Shown here piece after piece: positions 48,248 to 57,823 of a DNA stretch of 57,823 nt. The translations under genes and the position numbers were made by a program. The stretch is taken from positions 1 to 57,823 of the forward strand of contig JAQWNC010000023.1 of assembly GCA_029246505.1 (NCBI GenBank), given 5' to 3'. The notes under the pieces were generated by a model. It made no database searches. It saw only the letters and a list, made by a program, of their open reading frames with translations, and was not told the origin of the DNA. Position 1 is the first letter of the stretch; each line of letters starts with the position of its first letter. Source of the stretch: Arenicellaceae bacterium (GTDB lineage Bacteria > Pseudomonadota > Gammaproteobacteria > Arenicellales > Arenicellaceae).

Positions 48248-49156
48248 CTAAACCGCAATAAGCGCTTTAATCGCGGGACAAGGGTTGTAGTCAATTAACT
48301 CAAAATCATCGAACGTGAAATCAAAAAGTTGCTTAACGCCGGGATCGATCTTTAAACTTGGCAAACTGGATGGTGTTCTACTCAACTGCTCCGACACCTG
48401 TGCTGCATGATTATTGTATATATGCACATCACCAAAAGTATGCACGAATTCACCTAGCTCCAAACCCGAAACATGCGCAACCATCATGGTAAGCAAGGCA
48501 TAGCTGGCAATATTAAACGGCACACCCAAAAATACATCCGCCGAACGCTGATAAAGCTGACAACTTAGCCGGCCATCGGTGGACACATGAAATTGAAACA
48601 ATGTGTGGCATGGGGGTAGCCCGGCTTTACTCATTTCCTCTACTTCAGGCGGGTTCCACGCCGACACAATGAGGCGTCGGGAGCTTGGGTTTGTACGGAT
48701 CTCATTTAACACCCAAGTCAATTGATCAAACCCATTGAAGTCGCGCCATTGCTTGCCGTAGACCGGACCAAGTTCACCCCATTTATCCGCAAACGCTTTA
48801 TCCTCACGGACCCGGTTAACAAACGTTTCCAATTCTACCCGCCATTTATCTGAGAGCATGACCAACTGACTATCCAAACCCTTATGTCGAAGATAATTCT
48901 GAAACGGCCACTCATTCCAAATACCGACCTTGTTATCGACCAGATATTTGATATTGGTTTCCCCGCGCACAAACCATAGCAGTTCATGGATAATGCTGCG
49001 TATAAAAACCTTTTTAGTAGTGAGTAGCGGGAACCCTTCCGCCAAGTCCATTCTTATCTGACGACCAAAAAGACTCCGGGTCCCAGTGCCAGTGCGATCA
49101 TCACGGCCAGCGCCATGATCAAGAATGTCCTGCAGCAAATCGAGGTAAACTTTCAC
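48248..49156 (-). CDS. thyA: Thymidylate synthase (long form)
   Basis: 302 residues. It makes dTMP from dUMP using methylenetetrahydrofolate. The nucleophile Cys is in [14 protein letters not shown], with [34 protein letters not shown] and [12 protein letters not shown]. About 40 residues longer than E. coli ThyA because of an insertion near residues 85-125 ([12 protein letters not shown] to FADKWGE), as in the Lactobacillus-type enzymes. It sits 8-12 bases from purD and folA, so they are probably one transcript. Confidence 0.96.
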   Translation of the reverse strand: MKVYLDLLQDILDHGAGRDDRTGTGTRSLFGRQIRMDLAEGFPLLTTKKVFIRSIIHELLWFVRGETNIKYLVDNKVGIWNEWPFQNYLRHKGLDSQLVMLSDKWRVELETFVNRVREDKAFADKWGELGPVYGKQWRDFNGFDQLTWVLNEIRTNPSSRRLIVSAWNPPEVEEMSKAGLPPCHTLFQFHVSTDGRLSCQLYQRSADVFLGVPFNIASYALLTMMVAHVSGLELGEFVHTFGDVHIYNNHAAQVSEQLSRTPSSLPSLKIDPGVKQLFDFTFDDFELIDYNPCPAIKALIAV

Positions 49157-49165
49157 ATGCTGTCC

Positions 49166-50461
49166 TTATCTAGCCACTGTGTTCTCTCGTGCAATCGCTC
49201 GATGGCCAATGTCAGTTCGCACATAGACATCGTTCCAACTAATTTTATCGACCGCTTCATAAGCTAATCTTTGCGCTTCGCTAACGCTATCACCAAGTGC
49301 GGTAACACACAAAACGCGACCACCATTTGTCACCACAAGCTTGTCATCGAGAATAGTGCCAGCGTGGAAAACCTTCACAGAGTTTGCATCTGCTTCAGTC
49401 AACCCAACTATTTCATCACCCTTAGAATAAGATTCAGGATACCCACCAGCAGCCATCACAACACCTAGCGCTACGCGACTGTCCCAATCGGCGCTCACCT
49501 GATCCAAACGACCCTCTACAGCAGCAACACATAATGCGGCCAAATTAGATTTTAACCGCATCATTATCGGCTGTGTTTCGGGATCCCCAAATCGGCAGTT
49601 GTATTCAATGACTCGCGCGATACCATCGTTTCCAATCATCAATCCAGCGTAAAGAAACCCTGTATAAGGCAACCCATCGGCAGCCATACCTGCGACCGTT
49701 GGCTCAATTATTTTGCGCATGACTTGATCAAACACATCAGGCGTCACCACTGACGCAGGAGAATAAGCGCCCATACCCCCAGTATTAGGCCCCGTATCGC
49801 CATTATCTCTGGCTTTATGATCCTGTGAAGTCGCAAGCGGTAGAATATTCTTACCATCAACCATAACGATAAAGCTAGCTTCCTCGCCAGCCAAAAACTC
49901 TTCAACCACCACTCGTGCACCGGCATTGCCGAATTTATTATCAACTAACATATCGCATGCCGCCGCACACGCTTGTTCGACCGTGTTTGCAACAATCACA
50001 CCTTTTCCAGCCGCCAGCCCATCAGCTTTTATTACAATTGGAGCACCGACCTTAGCGATATATGCACAGGCCTTATCAGCATCGGTAAACGACTGATAGG
50101 CGCCGGTAGGAATATGCTGCCGTACTAAAAAATCTTTGGTAAAGACCTTTGAACCTTCCAACTGCGCAGCCCCTGCACTTGGCCCAAAGCAACGCAAACC
50201 AGCCTCAGTAAACCGATCAACTACCCCCATCACTAGAGGCGTCTCGGGCCCTACAATCGTCAACTCTACGTTCTCAGCTTTCGCCAATACTAATAATGCA
50301 TCTATATCTTCTACTAAAATAGAAAAATTCTGCATTTTAGGCTCACTTCCTGTACCCGCATTACCGGGAGCAAGCAGGACGCTCTCTACATTTTCATCCT
50401 GCGCTAATTTCCACGCTAGGGCATGTTCACGGCCACCGCCGCCAATCACTAATACTTTCAT
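49166..50461 (-). CDS. purD: Phosphoribosylamine-glycine ligase
   Basis: About 431 residues, full length. Second step of de novo purine synthesis. N-terminal VLVIGGGGREHALAWKLAQ, ATP-grasp motifs VIKADGLAAGKGVIVA, VVEEFLAGEEASFIVMVDG, PNTGGMGAYSPA and VIEYNCRFGDPETQP. I used ATG 50461; an in-frame TTG immediately before it is redundant. purH, the common neighbour, is absent. It follows the VOC gene by 88 bases. Confidence 0.96.
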   Translation of the reverse strand: MKVLVIGGGGREHALAWKLAQDENVESVLLAPGNAGTGSEPKMQNFSILVEDIDALLVLAKAENVELTIVGPETPLVMGVVDRFTEAGLRCFGPSAGAAQLEGSKVFTKDFLVRQHIPTGAYQSFTDADKACAYIAKVGAPIVIKADGLAAGKGVIVANTVEQACAAACDMLVDNKFGNAGARVVVEEFLAGEEASFIVMVDGKNILPLATSQDHKARDNGDTGPNTGGMGAYSPASVVTPDVFDQVMRKIIEPTVAGMAADGLPYTGFLYAGLMIGNDGIARVIEYNCRFGDPETQPIMMRLKSNLAALCVAAVEGRLDQVSADWDSRVALGVVMAAGGYPESYSKGDEIVGLTEADANSVKVFHAGTILDDKLVVTNGGRVLCVTALGDSVSEAQRLAYEAVDKISWNDVYVRTDIGHRAIARENTVAR

Positions 50462-50549
50462 CAAGTTCCACTAGCCATATAAATAAGCCCCGTTTTTCGC
50501 GGTAAACAGATGTTACCTTGGTACTGAATAAATGTCTCGATTAGGTCTT

Positions 50550-50951
50550 TTACAGCACTTTTTTTCCAGATATAGGCGGGTGAAAAATAATCTGAATATT
50601 GTTTCCTTCTGGGTCAGCACAATAATAGCTTCGAGCTCCATCCCGATGTGTTTTCGCCTTATTATGCAAGGTTACGCCGTGTTCTTTCATATAGTCATAC
50701 CAAAGCGTAACGTCTCCAATATCGTTAATAATTATTCCGATATGATCCAGCGCTTGCAGATCGGCTCTAGAAGCGTCCTGCACCCGGTGAAGCGCCAAGC
50801 TATCAACGCCGCTACATAAATAGACATTATCTGCATCTGGCCTCCACTCGAGCTTAAAGCCAAGAATGTCTATATAAAAGCGCTCCATACAGTCAAGGTC
50901 TATAACATTTAGTGCGACATGTCGAAGACCAGCATGGCTTGGTCTTTTCAT
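50550..50951 (-). CDS. VOC family (glyoxalase-like) protein
   Basis: About 133 residues, two beta-alpha-beta-beta-beta modules of the vicinal oxygen chelate fold: LRHVALNVIDLDCMERFY (His metal ligand) and LDHIGIIINDIGDV (second His), ending YYCADPEGNNIQIIFH with a Glu/Asp ligand region. Such proteins bind a divalent metal; the substrate is unknown. Its ATG shares one base with the TGA of the OsmC-like gene, so they are probably translated together. Confidence 0.82.
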   Translation of the reverse strand: MKRPSHAGLRHVALNVIDLDCMERFYIDILGFKLEWRPDADNVYLCSGVDSLALHRVQDASRADLQALDHIGIIINDIGDVTLWYDYMKEHGVTLHNKAKTHRDGARSYYCADPEGNNIQIIFHPPISGKKVL

Positions 50952-51361
50952 CAAACTATCTCGTAACTATGAGTGATGTCAGCGGTTTTACTAATCATAA
51001 TCGACGCGGAACAGTACTTTTCTGCTGATAATTCGACGGCACGCTTTACCAAGGCATATTTTAAATCTTCACCACTTACACGAAAATGCATATTCACCTT
51101 AACAAAGACTTTCGGGTCTTCGTTCGCTCTTGTCGCCTGTAACTCACACTCGCACGTAGCAACATCCTGCCGACTTTTACGCAATATATGCACCAAATCA
51201 AAAGATGCACAACCGCCCATGCCAACCAGCACTGCCTCCATAGGACGAATGCCTTTTTCCTGGCCTCCATATTCAGCCGGACCATCCATCACAATAGTAT
51301 GGCCACTACCAGCGGTACCTTCAAAGCTAACGCCGTCTATTAACTTTATCGTTGCTTGCAT
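50951..51361 (-). CDS. OsmC-family peroxiredoxin-like protein (YhfA type)
   Basis: 136 residues, OsmC/Ohr fold. The two reactive cysteines are visible: GMGGCASFDLVHILRK (~residue 51) and SAEKYCSASIMI (~residue 117), with the conserved PMEAVLVGMGG. Family members reduce organic hydroperoxides or handle sulfur; this form resembles YhfA. It starts 9 bases after trpC and overlaps the VOC gene. Confidence 0.88.
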   Translation of the reverse strand: MQATIKLIDGVSFEGTAGSGHTIVMDGPAEYGGQEKGIRPMEAVLVGMGGCASFDLVHILRKSRQDVATCECELQATRANEDPKVFVKVNMHFRVSGEDLKYALVKRAVELSAEKYCSASIMISKTADITHSYEIV

Positions 51362-51370
51362 AATAAAACC

Positions 51371-52180
51371 TCAATAAAACAAACGCGTTAACTCAGCGCC
51401 AGGGTTGTCGGCCCGCATAAATGCCTCACCGACCAAAAACGTATTTACCATATGATCTCTCATATGGCGCACATTATCTTTGGTATGAATACCACTTTCC
51501 GTTACGACAATTCGATCAGTAGGGATTTGCGCAAGCAAATCTACCGTCGTCTCCAACGACGTCTCAAAAGTCCTAAGGTCACGATTATTAATACCAATCA
51601 AGCGTGTATCCAATGCTAGAGCACGTTGTAATTCGTTCTCATCATGTACCTCAACTAACACGTCCATATCGAGCTCAGCGGCGAGTGCGGCCATCGTATG
51701 AAGTAACTCATCCTCAAGCACCGCCACAATCAACAAGATACAGTCCGCCCCAAGCGCTCTGGCTTCCCATACCTGCCATTCGTCAATCATAAAATCCTTA
51801 CGCAGAACAGGCAAGTCACAAGCGTCTCTCGCCTGAATAAGATACGCATTAGCACCCTGGAAAAAATGTTGATCGGTTAAAACAGATAAGCAACTAGCAC
51901 CACCATGCTGATAACTTGTAGCAATTTCCGCCGGTATGAAATGCTCTCGAATCACACCTTTGCTAGGAGAGGCTTTTTTAACTTCTGCTACAACGGCTGA
52001 CCTGCCGGCAGAAAGAGCAGTTTCAATTGCTTGTAAAAAACCCCGGGGCGCCGATTGCTGCACCACAGCTTGCTCCAACTCACTTAGTGGTCGAGCGGCC
52101 TTGGTGTTAAGTAACTCTTGTTGTTTATGTTCAACAATACGACTCAACACATTATCGGCTTCAAGTTTTACCAAACGCAT
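51371..52180 (-). CDS. trpC: Indole-3-glycerol phosphate synthase
   Basis: 269 residues. It closes the indole ring of CdRP in tryptophan synthesis. Motifs: [17 protein letters not shown] (catalytic Lys), [35 protein letters not shown] and [13 protein letters not shown]. Separate from TrpF (no PRAI domain). It follows trpD by 12 bases; trpF, trpB and trpA are not in this window, as in species with split trp operons. Confidence 0.97.
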   Translation of the reverse strand: MRLVKLEADNVLSRIVEHKQQELLNTKAARPLSELEQAVVQQSAPRGFLQAIETALSAGRSAVVAEVKKASPSKGVIREHFIPAEIATSYQHGGASCLSVLTDQHFFQGANAYLIQARDACDLPVLRKDFMIDEWQVWEARALGADCILLIVAVLEDELLHTMAALAAELDMDVLVEVHDENELQRALALDTRLIGINNRDLRTFETSLETTVDLLAQIPTDRIVVTESGIHTKDNVRHMRDHMVNTFLVGEAFMRADNPGAELTRLFY

Positions 52181-52192
52181 TACGTCGCCTTT

Positions 52193-53221
52193 TTAGCTGG
52201 TAGCTTGAAATTGATTGGTAAACGCAACGAAGTGATCCCGCACCTTTAAGGCGGATCCATCTGCAATGACCTGCTCGGCTCTTACAACCCCATCTGCCAG
52301 AGATTCCACCAAGCCCGACACGTAAATACCCGCGCCTGCATTCATAACCACCGCATCTCGCGCTGGTCCGGCCTGATTGCCAAGTACTCGATTAATCATT
52401 TCTAGCGACTGCTGGGCATCATCAACTTTAATTTCGTCGATAGAACCCCCTTGTAGCCCAAAATCAGACGGTGATATGATTTTCTCAATAAGCACACCGC
52501 CGGACCACTCCGCTACCTTAGTAGGCGCAGCAATCGAAATTTCATCAATGCCATCTTCAGAACACACCACAAATGCATGCTCACTGCCCAGCTTAGCCAA
52601 TACTTGCGCAATCGGTAAGACCAGCTCAAGTGAAAACACACCGACAACATGCCGTTTAACACTTGCCGGATTTGTTAAGGGCCCCAGCACATTAAAAATA
52701 GTGCGCACCGCCATTTCTTTTCGGGGTCCAATTGCATACTTCATAGCACCATGATGATTTGGTGCGAACATAAAGCCTACTTGAGTATTTTTTACTGCCT
52801 CGGCGACTTGCCCAGGAGTCAAATTTAGATTCGCTCCCGCAGCTTCCAACAAATCAGCGCTACCCGAGCTACTGGATACCGAACGATTACCATGCTTAGC
52901 GACGTAGGCCCCGGCTGCACCAGCGACAAAGGTACTGGCGGTTGATATATTAAAAGTTCGCGCTCCGTCGCCCCCAGTACCAACAATATCAATCAAATTC
53001 GGTACATCCAGTTCGACATGGCTGGCTAAAGAGGACATAACCTCAGCAGCAGTAGTAATCTCTTCTACAGTCTCACCCTTCATTCGTAGGCCAATTAAAA
53101 ATCCCCCAATTTGTGCGGGCGTTGCCTCCCCGGTCATTAGCTGGGTCATTACCGATTGCATTTCTTTCGGCAACAAATCTTGTCGATCTAAAACCTTTGC
53201 TATCGCTTGTTGAATCTTCAT
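52193..53221 (-). CDS. trpD: Anthranilate phosphoribosyltransferase
   Basis: 342 residues, not fused to TrpG. It couples anthranilate to PRPP. Motifs: DIVGTGGDGARTFNISTA (PRPP-binding), KHGNRSVSSSSGSADLLEA, HHGAMKYAIGPRKEMAVRTIFN and GPLTNPASVKRHVVGV. The 52-base gap to trpG is the largest within the trp unit. Confidence 0.97.
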   Translation of the reverse strand: MKIQQAIAKVLDRQDLLPKEMQSVMTQLMTGEATPAQIGGFLIGLRMKGETVEEITTAAEVMSSLASHVELDVPNLIDIVGTGGDGARTFNISTASTFVAGAAGAYVAKHGNRSVSSSSGSADLLEAAGANLNLTPGQVAEAVKNTQVGFMFAPNHHGAMKYAIGPRKEMAVRTIFNVLGPLTNPASVKRHVVGVFSLELVLPIAQVLAKLGSEHAFVVCSEDGIDEISIAAPTKVAEWSGGVLIEKIISPSDFGLQGGSIDEIKVDDAQQSLEMINRVLGNQAGPARDAVVMNAGAGIYVSGLVESLADGVVRAEQVIADGSALKVRDHFVAFTNQFQATS

Positions 53222-53272
53222 GTTTGATCTCTTAAAGCTATAAATTCCTGATGGCGCGTTAAATATTTCACT

Positions 53273-53836
53273 CTACATTTCAAGAAAGTTTTCTAACAAG
53301 CGATGACCATGTTCCGTCAAAATAGACTCAGGATGATATTGCACACCCACTAATGGCAGGTCTCGATGCTGCAAACCCATAATTTCACCATCGCTAGTCC
53401 AGGCAGTTACTTCAAGTTCTGCAGGCAAGCTTTTACGTTCAACAACCAATGAATGGTAACGCGTAACACGGTAGGGCGAAGGAATATCAGCAAAAAGTGC
53501 AGACCCATCATGCTCTATCATTGAGGTTTTACCGTGCATTACGTCGTTGGCATGCACTATTTTCCCCCCAAACGCCTGACCAATACTTTGATGACCCAGA
53601 CATACCCCCATTAACGGAATTTTACCGGCAAAATGAGTGATTACCTGAATCGATATTCCAGCTGTATCCGGTTTGCCCGGTCCAGGAGAGACCATAATGC
53701 GATCTGGTGAGAGTTTAGCGATCTCCTCTACAGATATCTCATCATTCCGAAAAGTTTGAACTTTTTGGCCAAGCTGACCAAGGTATTGGACCAGGTTATA
53801 GGTAAAAGAGTCGTAGTTATCAATCATAACTAACAT
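53273..53836 (-). CDS. trpG: Anthranilate synthase component II (glutamine amidotransferase)
   Basis: 187 residues, class I amidotransferase that feeds ammonia to Trp[20 protein letters not shown] at the start, oxyanion SPGPGKPD, nucleophile Cys in [16 protein letters not shown], and catalytic His in [13 protein letters not shown]. The ATG lies inside the end of trpE (7-base overlap), so both subunits are probably made in equal amounts. It could also serve PabB. Confidence 0.96.
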   Translation of the reverse strand: MLVMIDNYDSFTYNLVQYLGQLGQKVQTFRNDEISVEEIAKLSPDRIMVSPGPGKPDTAGISIQVITHFAGKIPLMGVCLGHQSIGQAFGGKIVHANDVMHGKTSMIEHDGSALFADIPSPYRVTRYHSLVVERKSLPAELEVTAWTSDGEIMGLQHRDLPLVGVQYHPESILTEHGHRLLENFLEM

Positions 53837-55368
53837 TTTTCAACCCCTCCGACCTTTTGATCCGCCATGCCACTATCGGGGTGCTTTAGTTGACCAAGAC
53901 CATTTTTAGCCATTTTTACAGCCGTCATAATTGCTTTGCGTTTTTTCAGCGTCTCTTTCCATTCGTATAGAGGCACAGAATCCGCCACAATTCCTCCTCC
54001 AGCTTGCAAGAACAGACGGCCATCTTTAACAACAGCTGTGCGTATTGCGATTGCAGTATCCATATTCCCATTCCAGCCTATGTAACCCACAGCACCACTG
54101 TATATACCGCGTTTGACTGGTTCTAATTCATTGATGATTTCCATCGCTCGAATTTTCGGCGCCCCACTTACAGTTCCCGCCGGAAATGTCGCTTTAAACA
54201 CATCGATTGCGTCCATCCCTTCGCGCAACTGCCCTTCAACATTTGAAACAATATGCATTACGTGGGAATAGCGCTCAATAATAAATTCATCCGTTAATTT
54301 TACGCTACCAATCTCTGCAATTCGACCGACGTCATTTCGACCAAGATCTATTAACATCAAGTGCTCTGCACGCTCCTTAGGATCAGTCAACAATTCTTGT
54401 TCGAGCGCAATATCTTCTTCAACCGTTTTACCGCGTCGCCTGGTTCCCGCTATGGGACGAACGGTTACTTTATTATTTTCCTGTCGGACCAAAATTTCCG
54501 GTGACGAGCCAATAATTTGAAAATCCCCCATGTTCAAAAAATACATATAGGGAGATGGATTAATAGTTCGCAATGCACGATAAACATCAATTGGGGCAGA
54601 GGTGTATTCCATTTCTATACGTTGAGATAAAACCACTTGCATGATATCGCCATCACGAATGTAGTCACGACACCGCTCAACCGCTTGCTCAAATTCACTC
54701 TGAGAAAAATGTACCTTATAGGGAGGCTCGGTAACCGATTCACTTTTTCTCCCTATGGAAACACCCAAACTCTGCTGCAAGCCCAACCTTGAGGCATCCA
54801 ACCTGACACTTGCTGCCGCAAAATCGTCTGGATCGTTTAGATCAATCAGGGTAACCAAAAATACCCTGCCTGTAAGGTTATCGAACACCACAACATCCTT
54901 CGAAATAAGCAACATAATATCAGGGGCACCAATTGCATCAGGCTTATTTTGATTGGCGAGCCGGCTTTCAATATAAGAAATACTTTCATAGCCAAAAAAC
55001 CCTACCAGCCCCCCAAACATCTCTGGCAAACCCTCTATGGGTGCTACTCGATATAAACTCTGAAGCTTACGAACTTCCTCGAGTGGGTCCTCAGCATCAA
55101 AACTTTTAACCTGAATACCCGAAACTTCTTGTGAAATCGTATTGCCAAATACTCGAAACACCTCGTCTGCTGGTAAACCGATAATTGAGTATCGGCCCCA
55201 TTCATTCCCACCCACAACAGACTCAAATAAATAAGTGTAAGGAGCATCAGCCAGCTTCAAATAAGTGCTAACCGGGGTATCTAAGTCGGCCAGTGTTTCC
55301 ATCACCAGCGGAATGTGTGTATAGCCCTGTTGGGCTAACGCGAGAAGATCATTTTTTTCTAAATTCAT
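53830..55368 (-). CDS. trpE: Anthranilate synthase component I
   Basis: 512 residues. It makes anthranilate from chorismate. The N-terminal [17 protein letters not shown] corresponds to the tryptophan feedback site. Catalytic end: [14 protein letters not shown]-type ([20 protein letters not shown]), [44 protein letters not shown] and [19 protein letters not shown] 55368. A leader peptide with three Trp codons lies 39 bases upstream (separate entry), so it is probably attenuated. Confidence 0.97.
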   Translation of the reverse strand: MNLEKNDLLALAQQGYTHIPLVMETLADLDTPVSTYLKLADAPYTYLFESVVGGNEWGRYSIIGLPADEVFRVFGNTISQEVSGIQVKSFDAEDPLEEVRKLQSLYRVAPIEGLPEMFGGLVGFFGYESISYIESRLANQNKPDAIGAPDIMLLISKDVVVFDNLTGRVFLVTLIDLNDPDDFAAASVRLDASRLGLQQSLGVSIGRKSESVTEPPYKVHFSQSEFEQAVERCRDYIRDGDIMQVVLSQRIEMEYTSAPIDVYRALRTINPSPYMYFLNMGDFQIIGSSPEILVRQENNKVTVRPIAGTRRRGKTVEEDIALEQELLTDPKERAEHLMLIDLGRNDVGRIAEIGSVKLTDEFIIERYSHVMHIVSNVEGQLREGMDAIDVFKATFPAGTVSGAPKIRAMEIINELEPVKRGIYSGAVGYIGWNGNMDTAIAIRTAVVKDGRLFLQAGGGIVADSVPLYEWKETLKKRKAIMTAVKMAKNGLGQLKHPDSGMADQKVGGVEKC

Positions 55369-55407
55369 TGTTCATCACCAAATAAAAAACCAAAAGAAAG
55401 CCGTGCA

Positions 55408-55464
55408 CTAGCTATTTCGCCAACATGCTCGCCATATCCAGTTTTGTGGTTTGATAATGATCAT
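55408..55464 (-). CDS. trpL: trp leader peptide (attenuator)
   Basis: Minus-strand ATG 55464-55462 to TAG 55410-55408 encodes 18 residues with Trp at positions 9, 11 and 15 (W-I-W-R-A-C-W). Three Trp in 18 codons is far above chance and the position, 40 bases before trpE, is that of a trp leader. A weak AAAGAA precedes the ATG. After the stop comes a small stem (AGCT/GGCT) and a U-rich tract (TCTTTTGGTTTTTTATTT). Ribosome stalling at Trp codons would control read-through. I could not draw a strong terminator stem by eye. Confidence 0.8.
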   Translation of the reverse strand: MIIIKPQNWIWRACWRNS

Positions 55465-55526
55465 CGTTCTTTTCTAAGCTTTAATTGTTAATTGCTATCT
55501 GTTTTTATCGACTACAGCCCCGCTAA

Positions 55527-56222
55527 CTATAGTCCCACCAACTCTGGGATTTCAGTGAACCGGCGTATGATTGCCGTTACGTTCGCTTTCGTCAAGTCCA
55601 ATCCCTGGGTGTAACCCCAACTGGCCGCAAGAACCGGCATATTAATCGCATTTGCAGCGCTAATATCGCTGCTTGAATCACCCACCATGACCGTTCGATC
55701 AATCGATACCGACAATTGGGCGCACGCATATACCAGCGGAGCTGGGTCGGGTTTTTTGACCGTCAGCGTATCACCTCCAACAACTAAGCTAAAAAAGGGC
55801 ATCATGCAAGCTTCCTCAAGCAGCTTGCATGCAAGCCGCGTAGGCTTGTTAGTTACTACCGCTAGCTTAATCTCGTGGTACCTTAATAACTCCAATGTTT
55901 CAGGAACGCCGGGATAAAGCTGAGAGGATTCATAAACTTGCTCCGAATAATAATTCTTAAAATCAGCAAATAAATCATCAAACTTTAAAGAATGCGATGC
56001 AGATATTTTGGTGTCTGGATCTACTTCACCACTTATCGCACGAATTAGTAACATCTCTGCGCCATTGCCAATCCAACTGCGTATCTGCTCAATACCCCTG
56101 ACTGGTAAACCAAAATCCGCCAGTGCACGGTTCAATGCGGCAGCAAGATCAAACACGCTATCGACCAAAGTGCCATCGAGATCAAACAGAATTGCTAAGG
56201 GGTTTTGTAAACTGTGTAGCAT
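55527..56222 (-). CDS. gph: Phosphoglycolate phosphatase (HAD family)
   Basis: 231 residues. HAD motif I is AILFDLDGTLVDSVFDL (nucleophile and acid Asp), motif II KLAVVTNKPT, and motif III/IV KPDPAPL with VMVGDSSSDISAANA. Removes phosphoglycolate formed in DNA repair or photorespiration-like reactions. Common order rpe-gph-trpE is preserved. Confidence 0.92.
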   Translation of the reverse strand: MLHSLQNPLAILFDLDGTLVDSVFDLAAALNRALADFGLPVRGIEQIRSWIGNGAEMLLIRAISGEVDPDTKISASHSLKFDDLFADFKNYYSEQVYESSQLYPGVPETLELLRYHEIKLAVVTNKPTRLACKLLEEACMMPFFSLVVGGDTLTVKKPDPAPLVYACAQLSVSIDRTVMVGDSSSDISAANAINMPVLAASWGYTQGLDLTKANVTAIIRRFTEIPELVGL

Positions 56223-56336
56223 CCAAATCCATATAAGGATAAATCGGCGCTAGCGAAATCATATACGCTGCGATTTAAAAATGTTGTGGGGTAATCATTA
56301 AGCTCACCCAATAAAAAGATGATTACGTGCAGTTGC

Positions 56337-56999
56337 TCAGTCCATTTCTGCGCGCATTTTTTTAATTACTTCGGCGTAGTCTTGCATACCAAATATAGCT
56401 GAGCCAGAGACAAACGTATCTGCACCCGCAGCAGCGATTTCGCCAATATTCTCGACTTTAATCCCACCATCAACCTCCAGGCGAATATCCTTTCCAGATT
56501 CATCAATCATCGCACGAAGCGCTCGAACCTTCTCCGTTACATACGGGATATAAGACTGACCACCAAACCCCGGGTTAACAGACATTAGCAGTACTATATC
56601 CAATTGATCAAGCACCACTTCAATAGTGCTCACTGGGGTGGCCGGGTTCAGCACTAAACCGCTTTTACAACCGGCCTCTCGGATGAGCTGTAACGTCCGA
56701 TCGACATGCTGCGATGCTTCAGGATGAAAGGTAATGTAGCTAGCGCCCGCGTTTGCGAAATCGTAAACCAAACTGTCTACTGGACTAACCATTAAGTGCA
56801 CGTCTATCGGCGCTGCAATACCGTAGTCACGCAATGCCTTACAAACCATGGGTCCTATCGTAAGGTTTGGCACGTAATGGTTGTCCATTACGTCAAAATG
56901 AAGCCAGTCAGCGCCGGCTGATAACACCGCATCGACGTCTTCACCCAGGCGGGCGAAATCTGCAGATAGTATAGAAGGGGCGATTATTTTTTTCGACAT
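56337..56999 (-). CDS. rpe: Ribulose-phosphate 3-epimerase
   Basis: 220 residues, TIM barrel that interconverts ribulose-5-P and xylulose-5-P. Motifs: [36 protein letters not shown] (metal His and Asp), [15 protein letters not shown] and [13 protein letters not shown] 8-bp inverted repeat GTAATCAT/ATGATTAC (56291-56298 with 56319-56326) lies between it and gph. Confidence 0.97.
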   Translation of the reverse strand: MSKKIIAPSILSADFARLGEDVDAVLSAGADWLHFDVMDNHYVPNLTIGPMVCKALRDYGIAAPIDVHLMVSPVDSLVYDFANAGASYITFHPEASQHVDRTLQLIREAGCKSGLVLNPATPVSTIEVVLDQLDIVLLMSVNPGFGGQSYIPYVTEKVRALRAMIDESGKDIRLEVDGGIKVENIGEIAAAGADTFVSGSAIFGMQDYAEVIKKMRAEMD

Positions 57000-57163
57000 T
57001 CTATGATTTTCTCAACACGGTTCTGTTCCCTTAAACGAGCCCAATAACATTTAATTACGCGCTTACTTTACCAGTAATATTAATGCTTTTCTGCTCTTCT
57101 AACCATCAATGGCAAAATGATCCACTGTACGCAAATCAACAAGCTTACGCTGAAATAAGACGA

Positions 57164-57823
57164 CTATTCGTTTGAAACCCCATGTGGAACGTGGCCAGTG
57201 GGTACATGTTTACTAGCCGACTCACAATGCCCTTGCTGGTCATCAAAAAATATATCCGCGCCCAATTTTTGCAGGAATTCACCTTTATCCAAGCCACCCA
57301 GGAAAACCGCCTCATCAATTCGAATGTTCCATGCCCGTAGGGTTCGAATTACACGTTCATGCGCAGGTGCAGCACGGGCAGTCACCAGCGCCGTACGAAT
57401 AGGCGACTTATCCGGTGAAAAATCCGATTGAATTGTATGAATTGCCGCCAGCACATTTTTAAATGGCCCTCCCGGCAAAGGTTGTTTTGCCGAGGCGACT
57501 TCTGATTCAGTAAAAGCATTAAGACCTTTTTGTTTATATATTCGCTCCGCCTCATCAGAAAAAAGCACAGCATCGCCATCAAATGCCATCACCAGTTTTT
57601 CAGTTTCTCTTGCTTCACTGCCTACCGAAGAAGGCAATATTGTCGCAGCGGCATAACCAGAATTTAGCGTCTCTCCGACATCACTGGGATCATTAGACAA
57701 AAATAAATCCGCCGCAAATGGCTCAACGTATCGAAAAGGGCTAGCTCCACTGGTAAACACCGCCCGGGTAATAGGTAATCCATAATGCGCTATAGAGTTG
57801 AATATTCTAAGGCCTGTATCTGC
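57164..57823 (-). CDS. 5'-nucleotidase (PF06189 family), 5' end beyond window
   Basis: The frame stays open to the window edge; 219 C-terminal residues are visible. Landmarks: RIFNSIAHYGLPITRAVFTS, GASPFRYVEPFAADLFLS, MAFDGDAVLFSDEAERIY, PIRTALVTARAAPAHERVIR, DEAVFLGGLDKGEFLQ and IFFDDQQGHCESA. These fit a HAD-like 5'-nucleotidase of the bacterial PF06189 type, which hydrolyses nucleoside monophosphates. The natural start lies outside; GTG 57760 is internal. The gap to rpe is 164 bases. Confidence 0.85.
   Translation of the reverse strand, partial: ADTGLRIFNSIAHYGLPITRAVFTSGASPFRYVEPFAADLFLSNDPSDVGETLNSGYAAATILPSSVGSEARETEKLVMAFDGDAVLFSDEAERIYKQKGLNAFTESEVASAKQPLPGGPFKNVLAAIHTIQSDFSPDKSPIRTALVTARAAPAHERVIRTLRAWNIRIDEAVFLGGLDKGEFLQKLGADIFFDDQQGHCESASKHVPTGHVPHGVSNE

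Noticed and set aside
56291-56326. GTAATCAT/ATGATTAC inverted repeat between rpe and gph as a terminator
   Set aside because: AT-rich stem with a 20-base loop and no T-run; rpe-gph are usually co-transcribed.

Overview
The window reads as a contiguous piece of a chromosome from a non-enteric gammaproteobacterium, probably a free-living (perhaps marine) heterotroph. The evidence is gene content and order: smg-topA, def-fmt-rsmB-DUF4390-ntrYX-trkA-trkH, aroKB, mrcA, rpe-gph-trpE-G-D-C and argD-argF are arrangements familiar from Pseudomonas-like gammaproteobacteria. Haem synthesis uses HemE, HemF and HemJ. The base composition is moderate, apart from one very AT-rich gap. I see no tRNA, rRNA, CRISPR array, prophage or intact insertion sequence.

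Layout. 1-2233: 3' part of a CBM9-like/DUF5916 outer-membrane barrel gene with an in-frame tandem duplication. 2240-8350 (minus): DUF2237 protein, CoA-binding protein, M2 peptidase lipoprotein, a dead cold-shock gene, an alanine/glycine:cation symporter, a dual-specificity phosphatase and hemE. 8360-10695 (minus): pyrF, aroB, aroK. 11045-13801 (plus): mrcA. 13881-23590 (minus): gltD, gltB, topA, smg. 23756-24258: decayed LysM gene. 24355-34800 (plus): def, fmt, rsmB, DUF4390, ntrY, ntrX, trkA, trkH, msrB. 34801-35529: AT-rich gap. 35530-38884 (minus): secreted hypothetical, argF, argD, PuuD-like membrane protein and an unlisted 30-residue membrane peptide. 39218-42175 (plus): argG, hemJ, trmL, Yip1. 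42280-42713 (minus): thiC relic. 42960-44351 (plus): tolC-like. 44364-57823 (minus): waaA, hemF, tsaC, purE, folA, thyA, purD, VOC, osmC-like, trpC, trpD, trpG, trpE with a trp leader peptide, gph, rpe and a 5'-nucleotidase cut by the window end.

How the genes work together. Most of the window is housekeeping metabolism: amino acids (arg, trp, shikimate, glutamate), purines, pyrimidines, folate/thymidylate and haem, plus envelope assembly (PBP1a, KdtA, TolC), translation start and maturation (Def, Fmt, RsmB, TrmL, TsaC), potassium uptake and NtrYX signalling. Many neighbours overlap by 1-20 bases, which suggests translational coupling.

The most interesting content lies between the annotated genes. 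There are three gene corpses: csp, a LysM-domain gene and thiC, the last reduced to its two ends with the iron-sulfur loop excised. Two gene sets expected from synteny are absent from their usual places: dprA next to smg, and pilMNOPQ between mrcA and aroK. Together these suggest ongoing gene loss, possibly including thiamine-pyrimidine synthesis and natural transformation. Also noteworthy are a trp attenuation leader with three Trp codons, a hairpin with a U-tract 14 bases before argD, and the 30-residue membrane peptide with a strong ribosome binding site beside the PuuD-like gene. I did not find a clearly new multi-gene defence or mobile system.
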